Positions 35,143 to 44,331 of a DNA stretch of 50,528 nucleotides are shown here, one piece after another. Positions within the stretch are counted from its first letter, which is position 1, and every line of letters starts with the position of its first letter. The position numbers and the translations under genes are program-made. Under the pieces are notes generated by a model that was not told the origin of the DNA, did no database searches, and worked only from the letters and a program-made list of their open reading frames with translations. The DNA comes from Fibrobacter sp. (GTDB taxonomy: Bacteria; Fibrobacterota; Chitinivibrionia; Chitinivibrionales; Chitinispirillaceae), in contig JAAYIG010000187.1 in the NCBI GenBank assembly GCA_012523595.1, forward strand, positions 1 to 50,528, read 5' to 3'.

Positions 35143-38100
35143 TTATTTCAACTCCGCCTTATTCAAAAACATGACCCCGAGTGAATCAAAATATGCTTTT
35201 ACAGCAGAACGGTAATTTTCCGGAAAATTGCCCTGAAGAGCCTTACGCCTGATCAGATGGAAAGTATCGGGGTCATCGATTATCTCCCCGGGTTTCACCG
35301 TCTTATTCTCATTAAACACCTTCTCCGATGTCCTGGACTTTCTTTCCTCTTTACCCTCATCCTGACGGTTCAAAGAGAGTGCCGCCTGAAGCATCCTTGA
35401 CAGAAAGCGATCCTGGCGCTCAACAACCTCCTGTTTCGGTTTCTCCAGCATGGCAGCAATCCTCCTGGCCTCCTTTTCCAGTTCTTCCACACGCTTTTTT
35501 ACCTGCTCCCCGCTCTCATCGCCATATTTCTCTGCAAGTTTCTTCAGTTCCTCAGCAAGTGCCTTCTGTGCCTGCTGCGCCTCACGCCTTGCCCCCTCTG
35601 CATCACCTTCCTGCTCTCCGGATGACTGCCCTCCCTCTCCACTCATGCCCATCATCTGCCTGAGAAGTTCGGCAGTAGCGGAGTTTATCGCTGATTGCCT
35701 TCCGGAAAGCTGCCTCAATCCATCGAGCATTCCTCCGGATGAGCACGATCCGCCTGATCCCTGCTGTTCCATCATGGAAGCTGCTCCCAGAAGACTTTCC
35801 GCAAGTGAATTGAATGAATCCTGATTCTGCTTCATAGGAACTGTACTGCTGGTCTCACCCAGAGCCTTCAGTGCCTCGCGTGTTGTACCCCGTGAGTTCA
35901 TGAAATTCTCGCGAAGCTCCTGTTTCAGCGTTGGCGGTATAGTTCTGAGACTGTCGGTTTTTGAGAACAGCTTTTCCAGAGCATCACTGATCGCCTGCTG
36001 TGATCTTGCGATCTGAGTCCGCTCATCATCTCTACGCAACTGCTCCCGTACCATCTCCTGCCACTGGGAAAGGCTAAGTGCATCATGAGCCATATCAAGC
36101 AGCAGATCTCTCTCCATCTGCATCCGCTGCATTCTCCCGGAACTCATCATTTCACGGAGTTCCTGAGAGAGCGACATAAGCGACCCGCTCATCTGGTTCA
36201 TACTTTCCGATGAAGGGACCTGGTTTTGTGAAATCTCAGATTCCATTCTCTCCTTCATCGATTCAACCATATCAGAAGACCTGGTGTTTACAGGCGGATT
36301 TTCCTTTGGATTGGAAAGCTCCTTCAGGAAATTACCGATTCTGTCAAGCAGTCTTTTTTCCTCTTCCAGAGTATTCCCCCGGTCTCTTCCACGCTCAAGT
36401 TCCAATTGCTCTCCAGCCAGTTTTTCGGCCTGTAAAGCAAGAGTAGCCATCTCCCGGTCACGTTTGAGCAGTTCGAGAAACTGCAGGGTATTGTCAAGCC
36501 GCTCGTTCAATTCAGGAAGCATCTTTCCGGCCTGTTCTATCGCCTCTTTCATCTCATCCCAGGAGATCTCCTGCTTGTTCTGAAGTCCTGCAAGAAGACT
36601 GTCTCCAAAAAGTTCTATCAGTTCCTCAAGAGATTTCTGTATCTGTTCCATCTTTTCAGTGATCTCTTCTCCAAGCGTCCCTTCACTTTTAAGCCGCTCG
36701 ATATTCTCCCGCAGTGACTCCATCGCTTTCTGGAGCGTATCAGCCTGAGCCTTGATTGTTTCCTTTACGTCCTGCAAGATCTGTTTCTGATCCCACGAAA
36801 GTTCTTTCTGTCCTGTAGCTGATTTCACCAGATTTTCAAGCATGTCTTCCAGATGATCCTGCTTTTCCCTGACTTCACCTATCGACTTCTCAGCACTCTT
36901 CTCCTGCTCGACAATTTTTCTGTGAATCTCCTCAAATCCCGGTATTCTGAACCAGAAGGTGTCACTGGTGGCGGTCTGGGCAACTTTGCCCGGTTTGGAA
37001 TCACGTATTACTGCCCAGTAAAAAAGAGTGTCACCCGGATAAAGGGAAAGCTCTTTAAGATTCCAGACCAGTTCCTTTCTGATCACCTTTGGCCTTCCAG
37101 GTGAAGTGATATCCCACTGTAAAGTCGAATCCTCTCCATTTTTCCTGTAACTCAGTTTCATGCTGCTGATTCCCAGATCGTCAATGCCCTCTATCCACAG
37201 AGTCTCTACCATCGCAGGTGAAAGAGCTTTGTTGAATCCGGGTTTGAGAAAATGCACAACCGGCAGCTCATCGGGAATAATTCCGATCTGAAAAGACGGC
37301 AGTGTATCACTGAATTGATCATAGATATCTTTCAGAAGGAAGGTATATTCGGATTGTTTCCATATTGTAAATTCTCCATCCGCACCACTTTTATTTACAC
37401 TCATTCTGATAGAGTCTTTCCCGATCAGCGCCCATGCATCCGATAAGTCATCAACCCCGAGCTCCAGCTTAACCTTTGTTCCGGAATAAGCCGTAAAATC
37501 TCCCTGTCCCTGGGGAAGAGATACTTTTTTTGCACCCGTATACGCCGGCGGAAAAAGTGTCACTTGAAGGCTATAGGGCACTGGCGGAGCTATTACGGTT
37601 ACCGTTTCGGGGCCATACACCCTGCCGCCATAGGAAAACCTGTAGAGGAAACTCTCTTTGACACTGTCGATACTGAAACAGAAACTCCCGGAGCTGTCAG
37701 GCCGTAAAAACCTATTTCTGCGTATGTTTCCATCGGGTGACGTGATAGTGATTCCACAGGATGGAAATAGTGTATGAATTGGATTCAGACGCAGGTCCAC
37801 ACGCGCACCTCTTCTGATTTTAAGAGTACCCGGAGTAACATTTGCATCGGACTTGTTCAGAAAGGAAAGAGGCATTCGCCAGTAAGAAGGTACAGATGGT
37901 TCAGCGATAAAAAGAGTCAATACCCACAAGATAAGCGATCCCGGAAAGATAACAGCACAGCGGCGCATCAACATATCTTTACCCTGTTTAAAACCTGCGA
38001 TCTGCTCTGATGCTATTTTATAAACCCTGTCAACAAGGGGCCCGCTCAATTTGTCTTTGTCAAGTTCAAATGCTATCGACAGTAAAGAGTGTCCGATTTC

Positions 38101-38385
38101 ACTGTTCTTTTCCAGTTGAACCGCTGTAGAATGAAGATCCCTGAAATGAAATGTAAAGGAATCTATAATCCATCCGGCAGCAGAGATAATTGTGGCCGCA
38201 AGCAGAAAATCCCAAAGCAACGGAATAAAAACCCATGGAAAAAAAGCAAAGAAAATGTTCAGCAGTGTAGAAAAAAGAAAAAACCCGGAAAAGAGGAGCG
38301 CACTCCCTTTAATAGCCCTTTTAATAGCTGTCCGGCGGCGGACTCCGTCAACAAACTTCCAGAGTTTTTCTTTTTCCTGAATCAT
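35143..38385 (-). CDS. Large DUF4175-like membrane protein with coiled coil
   Basis: 1080 aa. Transmembrane segments at about 26-48, 50-73 and 144-161, then a beta-rich periplasmic part (about 165-480) with Ig-like strands. From about 480 to the end it is mostly long Glu/Gln/Lys/Met-rich coiled coil, including acidic and Gln-rich stretches near residues 700 and 920-960. This plan matches DUF4175-type proteins often found near MoxR/DUF58/DUF4159 gene sets. The ATG overlaps the DUF4159 stop as ATGA, so translation is probably coupled. There is no enzyme motif. It may be a scaffold or chaperone-linked envelope protein. Confidence 0.78.
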   Translation of the reverse strand: MIQEKEKLWKFVDGVRRRTAIKRAIKGSALLFSGFFLFSTLLNIFFAFFPWVFIPLLWDFLLAATIISAAGWIIDSFTFHFRDLHSTAVQLEKNSEIGHSLLSIAFELDKDKLSGPLVDRVYKIASEQIAGFKQGKDMLMRRCAVIFPGSLILWVLTLFIAEPSVPSYWRMPLSFLNKSDANVTPGTLKIRRGARVDLRLNPIHTLFPSCGITITSPDGNIRRNRFLRPDSSGSFCFSIDSVKESFLYRFSYGGRVYGPETVTVIAPPVPYSLQVTLFPPAYTGAKKVSLPQGQGDFTAYSGTKVKLELGVDDLSDAWALIGKDSIRMSVNKSGADGEFTIWKQSEYTFLLKDIYDQFSDTLPSFQIGIIPDELPVVHFLKPGFNKALSPAMVETLWIEGIDDLGISSMKLSYRKNGEDSTLQWDITSPGRPKVIRKELVWNLKELSLYPGDTLFYWAVIRDSKPGKVAQTATSDTFWFRIPGFEEIHRKIVEQEKSAEKSIGEVREKQDHLEDMLENLVKSATGQKELSWDQKQILQDVKETIKAQADTLQKAMESLRENIERLKSEGTLGEEITEKMEQIQKSLEELIELFGDSLLAGLQNKQEISWDEMKEAIEQAGKMLPELNERLDNTLQFLELLKRDREMATLALQAEKLAGEQLELERGRDRGNTLEEEKRLLDRIGNFLKELSNPKENPPVNTRSSDMVESMKERMESEISQNQVPSSESMNQMSGSLMSLSQELREMMSSGRMQRMQMERDLLLDMAHDALSLSQWQEMVREQLRRDDERTQIARSQQAISDALEKLFSKTDSLRTIPPTLKQELRENFMNSRGTTREALKALGETSSTVPMKQNQDSFNSLAESLLGAASMMEQQGSGGSCSSGGMLDGLRQLSGRQSAINSATAELLRQMMGMSGEGGQSSGEQEGDAEGARREAQQAQKALAEELKKLAEKYGDESGEQVKKRVEELEKEARRIAAMLEKPKQEVVERQDRFLSRMLQAALSLNRQDEGKEERKSRTSEKVFNENKTVKPGEIIDDPDTFHLIRRKALQGNFPENYRSAVKAYFDSLGVMFLNKAELK

Positions 38386-39050
38386 GGATTGAAAAACCAG
38401 GAGACAATATTAATACCCATTCTCAGAGCGAGTTCATGAAGCTGCTCACCGTCATTATGCACATGTAAATCTTCCATTCCGTCTCCGATGTCAGAGCTGT
38501 ACGTGTAGAAAACCACCAGTCTTCCCTCAAAGAATATGCCCAGCCCTTGTGCCGGTTTTCCATCATGCTCGTGAATTTTCGGCAGTCCCGGAAGTTTATA
38601 GAAGCTGCTGTACAGAGGATGAGTTGAAGGGAGTTCTACAAGAGGATTTTCAGGAAACAGAGAGCGAAGCTCTCTTCTCAGTGACTGATCCAGCCCGTAA
38701 TTATCATCAGCCCACAGGAACCCGCCACCGATTAAATACTTGCGGAGTCTCAGCCGCTCAGCATTTGTCAACCGGATATCACCATGCCCTGTCATATATA
38801 GAAAAGGATGGTGGAAGAGGTTTTTATCCATTATTTCGATCACAGGAATACTGTCACAGACCAGGATAGATGTCCTCTGTTTTACCGCTTTGACCAGATT
38901 AGGGAGAGAAGAAGGATTAGCGTACCAGTCACCGCCACCGCCGTATTTGAGCCTGGTGATCGCAAAACCACACTGCTGAGCGGAAACCTGCCAGAGCAGG
39001 CTGCCTGTTAGAAATAAACCTGCAAAAACTAACCTGCGGCATCTTTTCAT
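38382..39050 (-). CDS. Secreted DUF4159 protein
   Basis: 222 aa. A signal peptide about 1-25 (ending VSAQQ) and a class I glutamine-amidotransferase-like fold of the DUF4159 family: FAITRLKYGGGGDWYAN, YMTGHGDIRLT, LIGGGFLWADDNYG, and YSSDIGDGMEDLHVHND. The usual Cys nucleophile position is not evident, as in most DUF4159 members. The frame starts upstream at 39137, but ATG 39050 is preferred because the signal peptide begins there and the extra N-terminus would sit across the secF terminator. It overlaps the DUF4175-like gene by 4 bases. Confidence 0.8.
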   Translation of the reverse strand: MKRCRRLVFAGLFLTGSLLWQVSAQQCGFAITRLKYGGGGDWYANPSSLPNLVKAVKQRTSILVCDSIPVIEIMDKNLFHHPFLYMTGHGDIRLTNAERLRLRKYLIGGGFLWADDNYGLDQSLRRELRSLFPENPLVELPSTHPLYSSFYKLPGLPKIHEHDGKPAQGLGIFFEGRLVVFYTYSSDIGDGMEDLHVHNDGEQLHELALRMGINIVSWFFNP

Positions 39051-39106
39051 AATCAACTCTGATTGAGCTTTGAACGAAAACAGTATCTGCGCCCTGACGG
39101 GCACAT

Positions 39107-39135
39107 AAAAAAATGCCTCCGGTGATACCGGAGGC
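39107..39135 (-). terminator. Intrinsic terminator of secDF
   Basis: On the minus strand GCCTCCGG-TATCA-CCGGAGGC is a perfect 8-bp stem, then A and seven T residues. It lies 14 bases after the secF stop and separates secDF from the DUF4159 gene. Confidence 0.9.
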
Positions 39136-39148
39136 ACAAGGGGGATAT

Positions 39149-40066
39149 TTACTTTGTTATTGGCTTCTTATTGTGCCAAAAGATGAGAATCGGACTGGCG
39201 ATATATATTGTGGAATAGGTACCAGCAATAACACCAACAAGCATGGCAAGGGCAAAATCCTTTATAGCTTCACTACCAATAAAATAGAGAGCTGAAACCA
39301 CAAAGAGAGTAGTTACGGAGGTATTTATGGTTCTGGAGAGGGTCTGGTTGATACTGCTGTTGACCAGTTCAGGAAATTTTCTTCCTTTGAGTCCGCCCCG
39401 CATGTTTTCTCTGATTCTGTCAAAAATAACTATAGTATCATTGAGTGAGTAACCTACTATGGTCATTATTGCCGCGATAAAGGTAAGGGATATTTCAAGA
39501 TCGAAAATGATAAAAACACCCAGGGTAATGAGCACATCATGGAAAAGCGGGATAACCGAAGCCACGCCGAAGGGAAGATTAAAGCGGAAACCCACATAAA
39601 TCAGAATCGCAATCAGGGAGAGGATAGTGGCGATGATTGCATCTCTTTTCAGTTCTCCTCCGATCTTAGGTCCCACACTTTCAACCCGTCTTATATCAAA
39701 GCTGTTTTCAGGATAGTCTTTGGATAATGCATCCCGTATGATATTTGTGACATTGGTCAGTTCACTTTCCTGTTTAGCAACAGTGATCTGCAATTCATTG
39801 TTAATAATCTGTCCGATGGTCTTTACCTCGGGTGAGCCGAGTCCAAGGTCGCTCACTATCGAACGGATTTTTCCCAGATCATCTCTGACCGGCTTCTCGA
39901 ACTTCACCTGGATAAGAGTACCACCCGCGAAGTCCACCGAGAAGTTCAATCCTTTGTGAACGAACATAAAAACGATACTCACGAGTACAAAGGCGAGTGA
40001 AATGCCGATGGCCAGCTTACTAAAACCGATGAAATTGAAGTTTGTTTTCTTGAAAAATTGAACCAT
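39149..40066 (-). CDS. secF: Protein translocase subunit SecF
   Basis: 305 aa. Six-helix inner-membrane partner of SecD that uses proton flow to finish Sec-dependent export. DFAGGTLIQVKFEKP at the start of the periplasmic loop and SLNDTIVIFDRIRENM near residue 210-225 are the family motifs; C-terminal helices end with YSTIYIASPILIFWHNK. The length is normal. It follows secD by 26 bases and ends at a strong terminator, so secDF form a two-gene unit here. SecDF is a separate pair rather than the fused form seen in some Bacteroidota. Confidence 0.97.
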   Translation of the reverse strand: MVQFFKKTNFNFIGFSKLAIGISLAFVLVSIVFMFVHKGLNFSVDFAGGTLIQVKFEKPVRDDLGKIRSIVSDLGLGSPEVKTIGQIINNELQITVAKQESELTNVTNIIRDALSKDYPENSFDIRRVESVGPKIGGELKRDAIIATILSLIAILIYVGFRFNLPFGVASVIPLFHDVLITLGVFIIFDLEISLTFIAAIMTIVGYSLNDTIVIFDRIRENMRGGLKGRKFPELVNSSINQTLSRTINTSVTTLFVVSALYFIGSEAIKDFALAMLVGVIAGTYSTIYIASPILIFWHNKKPITK

Positions 40067-40092
40067 AACGATTTAGACCTCATTAATGAAAG

Positions 40093-41763
40093 TTAGATGC
40101 TCAAAGTGGTTTTTTTCTGGAAAAAGATGTTCATAATCAGACGTGATACATACAGAGCCGTAAAAAGTGACGCTACAATACCGAAGATAAGTGTAACGGC
40201 AAATCCCCTGATTGGGCCTGTGCCTTTCCACAGCAGTATAAAAGCGGTGATAAGTGTTGTCAGGTTAGAGTCCATAATTGTGACAAATGCATTTGAATAC
40301 CCTGCATCTATTGCACTTCTTACGGTTTTCCCCAGTCTGAGTTCTTCACGAACACGCTCAAAGATGATCACATTGGCATCCACACCCATACCAATAAGCA
40401 GAATGATACCCGCTATACCGGGAAGAGTAAGGGTGGCATTTACACCTGCCATCACAGCCAGCACGATTGCGATATTAATAATCAGAGCAACGAGAGCGAT
40501 AATGCCACTGAGCCGGTAGTAAAACAGCATGAAGGCAAAAACCAGTGCTGTTCCGATTATAGTAGCCAGCATACCTTTCTCTATGGAATCCTGACCAAGT
40601 GACGGGCCAACGACCCGTTCTTCTATAATTTTGACCGGTGCAGGAAGGGCACCTGCGCGCAACACAATAGCCAGATTCTTGGCTTCCTCCATCGTAAAGC
40701 TTCCGGTAATCTCCGCTCTTCCCAGAGGAATCTTCTGGATGATGCGAGGCGCGGAATAAACTGTGCTGTCAAGAACTATAGCCAGAAATTTATTTACATT
40801 CGCAGCAGTTACAGATGAAAATCTGCGGGCGCCTTTGGCATTCATCTCAAGATCAACCTTCGCTCCTCCGGCCCTGAATCCCTCCTGGTCAATCGATGCC
40901 CGGGCGTCTTTTATGAGGTCACCACGCATCTCCGGAGAACTCTTCACATAATAAAGAACCCTGTATTCTCTGCCTTCCAGTTTGGTCGTATCATGTGCCC
41001 AGAGAAACGAGTTGCCACCCAGTCCTGCCCTGTTGAGAGCCTGGCGAACATCTTCCCTTACCAGAATTTTGTTCACCTTTGGAACATTCTCCATCCTGAC
41101 ACCTACCTGATCCCCAAGCTGCACAAGCAGTTCCTTGAAGGAACGGATCTCAGTTGGTTTCTTCGGGGTTTCCTGCTCCTCTGTTTCTTCAGCTTCAGAA
41201 CCCTTGAACAATTGTTCTGCCAGCTTCTGTTTCTCTTCCTCTTTTGCCTTACTGGTGTCCACAGCCGAGACGCTATCTTTTGGCTGTTTTCCCGCGATAA
41301 CATTATCGATGAGATTAATTGCATGCTCGAGTTGAGCAGGTTCTCTTAAAAGGTTGAATTCAAGCTGAGCAGTTCTGCCTATAACGCTCTTTGCAGATCC
41401 TTCATCCTTAAGACCCGGTAATTCAACTATAATCCTGTCTTTACCCTGCTTCTGAATAGTCGGTTCTGCAACACCCAGAGCATTTATTCTGTTCTCGATT
41501 ATTGCATAAGCACGGTCAAGTACGTCTTTTTCCTGGTCCTTCTCCAGTTTTGACCTGTCAATCTCAAGCACCAGGCGCATACCACCCTGAAGATCGAGCC
41601 CCAGGTTCAGGATTTTTTTCATAGCCTGAGGATTATCCCGTAAATAGATCTCCCGCTGCTCAGGTGTCTTGGAATAAAAGGTGAATGTAGGGATCAGGAA
41701 GTAAATGGCAGCCCCAACCACCGCCAATGTCAGAAATATTGCAAGAGGACTGTTTTTTTTCAT
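40093..41763 (-). CDS. secD: Protein translocase subunit SecD
   Basis: 556 aa. First helix at about 7-27, then LGLDLQGGMRLVLEID (54-69) opening the large periplasmic P1 region, with an acidic low-complexity insert near residues 165-205 (Glu/Lys/Thr-rich). Six transmembrane helices at the C-terminus include IAGIILLIGMGVDANVIIFERVREEL, the proton-path motif. The P1 head is complete. The insert is longer than in E. coli and could tune substrate contact. It starts with ATG, is followed by secF, and lies 50 bases after the stop of the CheY-like gene. Confidence 0.97.
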   Translation of the reverse strand: MKKNSPLAIFLTLAVVGAAIYFLIPTFTFYSKTPEQREIYLRDNPQAMKKILNLGLDLQGGMRLVLEIDRSKLEKDQEKDVLDRAYAIIENRINALGVAEPTIQKQGKDRIIVELPGLKDEGSAKSVIGRTAQLEFNLLREPAQLEHAINLIDNVIAGKQPKDSVSAVDTSKAKEEEKQKLAEQLFKGSEAEETEEQETPKKPTEIRSFKELLVQLGDQVGVRMENVPKVNKILVREDVRQALNRAGLGGNSFLWAHDTTKLEGREYRVLYYVKSSPEMRGDLIKDARASIDQEGFRAGGAKVDLEMNAKGARRFSSVTAANVNKFLAIVLDSTVYSAPRIIQKIPLGRAEITGSFTMEEAKNLAIVLRAGALPAPVKIIEERVVGPSLGQDSIEKGMLATIIGTALVFAFMLFYYRLSGIIALVALIINIAIVLAVMAGVNATLTLPGIAGIILLIGMGVDANVIIFERVREELRLGKTVRSAIDAGYSNAFVTIMDSNLTTLITAFILLWKGTGPIRGFAVTLIFGIVASLFTALYVSRLIMNIFFQKKTTLSI

Positions 41764-41813
41764 GAGTCTGACAGGATCCTTTCCGAAAATTTGTCCAGAA
41801 CAGAAATAACAGT

Positions 41814-42218
41814 TTACTGGATAGTTTGGTTTTGATATCTATTGTTCAGGTACTGATTAACTTTTTCTACTATATCTTTTGGATTCTGAGGCTTAGTCAG
41901 GTATTGATCGCACCCTACTCTCTGCCCCTCATGATAATCATGATCCTGATTCAGGGCAGTGAACAGGAATACGATTATGTCTTTCGTTTCTGGATTATTT
42001 TTTATCCATTCACAAACGTCAAAGCCGGTCTGCCCGCACAGGATAACATCAAGGATTACCAGGTGCGGTTTTTCCTTACTAATTATGGAAATAGCTTGAT
42101 TGGCCGTGACAGCTTCCAGGACACTGAAACCCTCAAGTTCCAGAAACAAACGTAAGATTTTTCGTATCCCGGGCTCATCATCAACCAGCAATATCCGAAA
42201 CGGTTTCTGATCAGCCAC
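41814..42218 (-). CDS. Single-domain CheY-like response regulator
   Basis: 134 aa, receiver domain only. Acidic pocket Asp13-Asp14 (LLVDDEPG), phosphoacceptor Asp57 in LVILDVILCG, Thr87 in FLFTALN and Lys109 in YLTKPQNP. All switch residues are intact, so it should accept phosphate. No output domain and no histidine kinase nearby, so it probably acts by protein contact, like CheY or DivK. The gene is read away from the PAS gene, and the 267-base gap between them carries an 18-base palindrome. It may be co-transcribed with secD, which starts 50 bases downstream, but a functional link is not implied. Confidence 0.88.
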   Translation of the reverse strand: MADQKPFRILLVDDEPGIRKILRLFLELEGFSVLEAVTANQAISIISKEKPHLVILDVILCGQTGFDVCEWIKNNPETKDIIVFLFTALNQDHDYHEGQRVGCDQYLTKPQNPKDIVEKVNQYLNNRYQNQTIQ

Positions 42219-42289
42219 AAAAATTTCCAGTGTAAAAATGTCTCGAAACCCTGATTAGACCGCCCTCGGGGTAAATCCCGCAAAAAATA

Positions 42290-42307
42290 CATAATCTGAG
42301 GATTATG
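42290..42307. promoter_or_regulatory. Operator-like palindrome in the response-regulator/PAS gap
   Basis: CATAATC and GATTATG are perfect 7-base inverted repeats with four bases between. A TTGCAA hexamer that could be a minus-strand -35 adjoins it at 42308-42313. A dimeric regulator could bind here and control both divergent genes. Confidence 0.4.
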
Positions 42308-42429
42308 TTGCAACGAAACAGGGATTCGTAGAATTATACAATATATATTATAAATATCGCTCAATCTACAAACGATTTCAGATAAAAAAGCCTTCCCCAA
42401 TCTTTAAATACGCTCGTCCTCTCCCGGTA

Positions 42430-42458
42430 TTGATTCAGATTTGTTACTATTGTATAAT
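42430..42458 (+). promoter_or_regulatory. Sigma70-type promoter for the PAS gene
   Basis: TTGATT (42430-42435) and a perfect TATAAT (42453-42458) are exactly 17 bases apart. Transcription would begin near 42465, which rules out the upstream TTG start and supports the ATG at 42486. Confidence 0.7.
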
Positions 42459-42485
42459 GCTTTTAAACCAATCGGATATTTTATT

Positions 42486-43181
42486 ATGGCTGAAAAAAAC
42501 CAGGATCTGGTGCAGAACCTCAGAGATCAAATCTCTGCTCTGAAAAGCCGAATTGCCGAATTGGAAGAGTCGGAGAGAAAATCCAGAGAAAGAATTCAGC
42601 AGCTCACTGAAAAAGAAGCTTTCAATTTCGCTCTATTTCAATTCAACCCCGCTTTAATGGTAATCGTAGACCTCGAAGGCAGAGTAGTAAAATCCAATCT
42701 TGCCAAAAGAAATTCAGGACAGCGACTGCCCAGAATCGGGGATATAATGTATAAAGATTATGCGTCACGCCATGAAATCGATATGTATTCTGAGCTAATC
42801 GATGCGATTAAAAACAATACTGTAAAAACCTTCCCGGAACTGAAATATGAAAACCGTTATCTCTCTGTCACCATCTCCCCTTTTTCAAAGGGAGCTATTA
42901 TAATTTCTCAGGATATCACCGAACGCAAGAGAGAGCAGAATGAACAGGTCGCTCTTCTCACCAATCTAAAGCACCTGCATGAGAAACTGCTTCCTATTTG
43001 CGCCTGCTGCAAAAGAATAAGAAACGAATCCGGCAAATGGAATTCCATCGAGACCTATCTGAGCAGACATTTTAACCTCGATTTCACACACACTATCTGC
43101 CCGGACTGCATCCGGGAAACTTATCCTGAATATTGGAAGCATCTCCAGGAGAACCGGGAGGCTGCAGAGAAAACAAAGTAG
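42486..43181 (+). CDS. PAS-domain signalling protein with C-terminal Cys4-type motif
   Basis: 231 aa. An N-terminal coiled coil about 5-45 is followed by a PAS domain (about 46-150; FNPALMVIVDLEGRVVKSN, then ISQDITERKREQ as the C-terminal PAC end). Residues 170-215 carry CACCKRIRNESGKW...ICPDC with Cys172, Cys175, Cys205 and Cys208, a motif common after PAS domains in FCB and delta-proteobacterial signalling proteins and likely to bind zinc or iron. There is no kinase, GGDEF or HTH. The frame extends to TTG 42441, but the TATAAT box falls inside that extension. It may pass a signal to the divergent receiver protein. Confidence 0.82.
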   Translation: MAEKNQDLVQNLRDQISALKSRIAELEESERKSRERIQQLTEKEAFNFALFQFNPALMVIVDLEGRVVKSNLAKRNSGQRLPRIGDIMYKDYASRHEIDMYSELIDAIKNNTVKTFPELKYENRYLSVTISPFSKGAIIISQDITERKREQNEQVALLTNLKHLHEKLLPICACCKRIRNESGKWNSIETYLSRHFNLDFTHTICPDCIRETYPEYWKHLQENREAAEKTK

Positions 43182-43214
43182 AAAAGGACATTTACATCAG
43201 TCTATATTTCTCTT

Positions 43215-44252
43215 ATGAATTCTCCCTTTGAAGCAAAAAATCAGAACACGACCATTCCCGATCCATTCAGTGAGTTCCGCCCCTTCCTCTGGACTCCCGA
43301 ATCAACCGGAGAACCTATCTATTCAGTCAAGAGAAATCACGGTATCACCGGCACCTACAAACTACATAACCTGAATGATCAGATAAACGACAACAGAATT
43401 ACTTTTGATAAAGTGATTGTGGAGTATGTGATCAATGACTGCAGCTATGTGATCTTTACAGTTGCAGACCTCCTGAACTCCCCCTACCCCTTTGATCAGC
43501 AATCCGAAGGAAATATCCTTGGAGAGATTGCGGAACGGATCTCAAGGAGAATAACCAAATACTTCCTTAAGCACTGGAACAAGCGGGGTAGAACTGGTGG
43601 TATTTTCGATCAGAGATTCAATATCCGCAACTGTGAGGATTTCATTGTCGCCCATACAAATCAATATGTGCTGAAAATTCAACAATACCCCAATCTTATC
43701 ATTCTGAAAAGAACCGGAAGAGGCAAATACGGTTATGAAAATATCAAGGAACTGGATGGTTTTTTTGATTACCGTTATATGGGGAAACGGCACATACTGG
43801 TTCTCGAAAGCAAGCTTGAAAAAATAAATGTCAATTGCGATGATCTGATCAGCAATCTCTTCACCCCTCTTCGCCAGATATTCCCTGAGGCCGTTTTTCA
43901 TTATGTCCTGTTTACAGATAAATACTCTGTTTATTCCCGGAGCAATTATCAAAGGTGGAGACAGATCAAACTTCTTCCGATCAGGATTCATGAAAGACTT
44001 AACTCTGAGGGAATAGGTACACTCTTTTTCACTTTCAACGAAACAAGAGAAGACTTCGAGAAAATCAAAAACTTCCTTATGATCCAGTATCGCGCTGTAC
44101 GCAAGGAAGCACTGACACTTTTCGGAAAAACCATTATAAGTGAAAAAGAACTGACCATCTTCGATGGCGGAGAAACTCCTCATATAAAACTGGTTAAGGA
44201 CCCTCTCTCAGGGATGTGGCGTGAGATTCCTCTCAGGCACAAGAGCTATTAA
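43215..44252 (+). CDS. Uncharacterised protein with possible PD-(D/E)XK nuclease motif
   Basis: 345 aa with no domain I can name. A segment reads ELDGFFDYRYMGKRHILVLESK (179-200): Asp185, then a strand with Glu198-x-Lys200, the spacing of a PD-(D/E)XK nuclease core, preceded by a helix containing GEIAERISRRITKYFLK (103-119). This is pattern recognition only. Other features are a Lys/Arg-rich body and no signal peptide or membrane helix, so it is likely cytoplasmic. It starts 33 bases after the PAS gene stop on the same strand; no clear ribosome binding site is seen. No restriction methylase or toxin-antitoxin partner is nearby. Confidence 0.6.
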   Translation: MNSPFEAKNQNTTIPDPFSEFRPFLWTPESTGEPIYSVKRNHGITGTYKLHNLNDQINDNRITFDKVIVEYVINDCSYVIFTVADLLNSPYPFDQQSEGNILGEIAERISRRITKYFLKHWNKRGRTGGIFDQRFNIRNCEDFIVAHTNQYVLKIQQYPNLIILKRTGRGKYGYENIKELDGFFDYRYMGKRHILVLESKLEKINVNCDDLISNLFTPLRQIFPEAVFHYVLFTDKYSVYSRSNYQRWRQIKLLPIRIHERLNSEGIGTLFFTFNETREDFEKIKNFLMIQYRAVRKEALTLFGKTIISEKELTIFDGGETPHIKLVKDPLSGMWREIPLRHKSY

Positions 44253-44331
44253 ATATACACATCACAGGGAAAAATCTTATATTAATGATGAAGAATAAAA
44301 CACCATAAAAGCAATCCCTCAGGAGGTACTG

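Noticed and set aside
39051-39137. Upstream start of the DUF4159 gene
   Set aside because: It crosses the secDF terminator and would hide the signal peptide that begins at 39050.
42441-42485. TTG start of the PAS gene
   Set aside because: The TATAAT box of the promoter lies inside this stretch, so it would not be transcribed.
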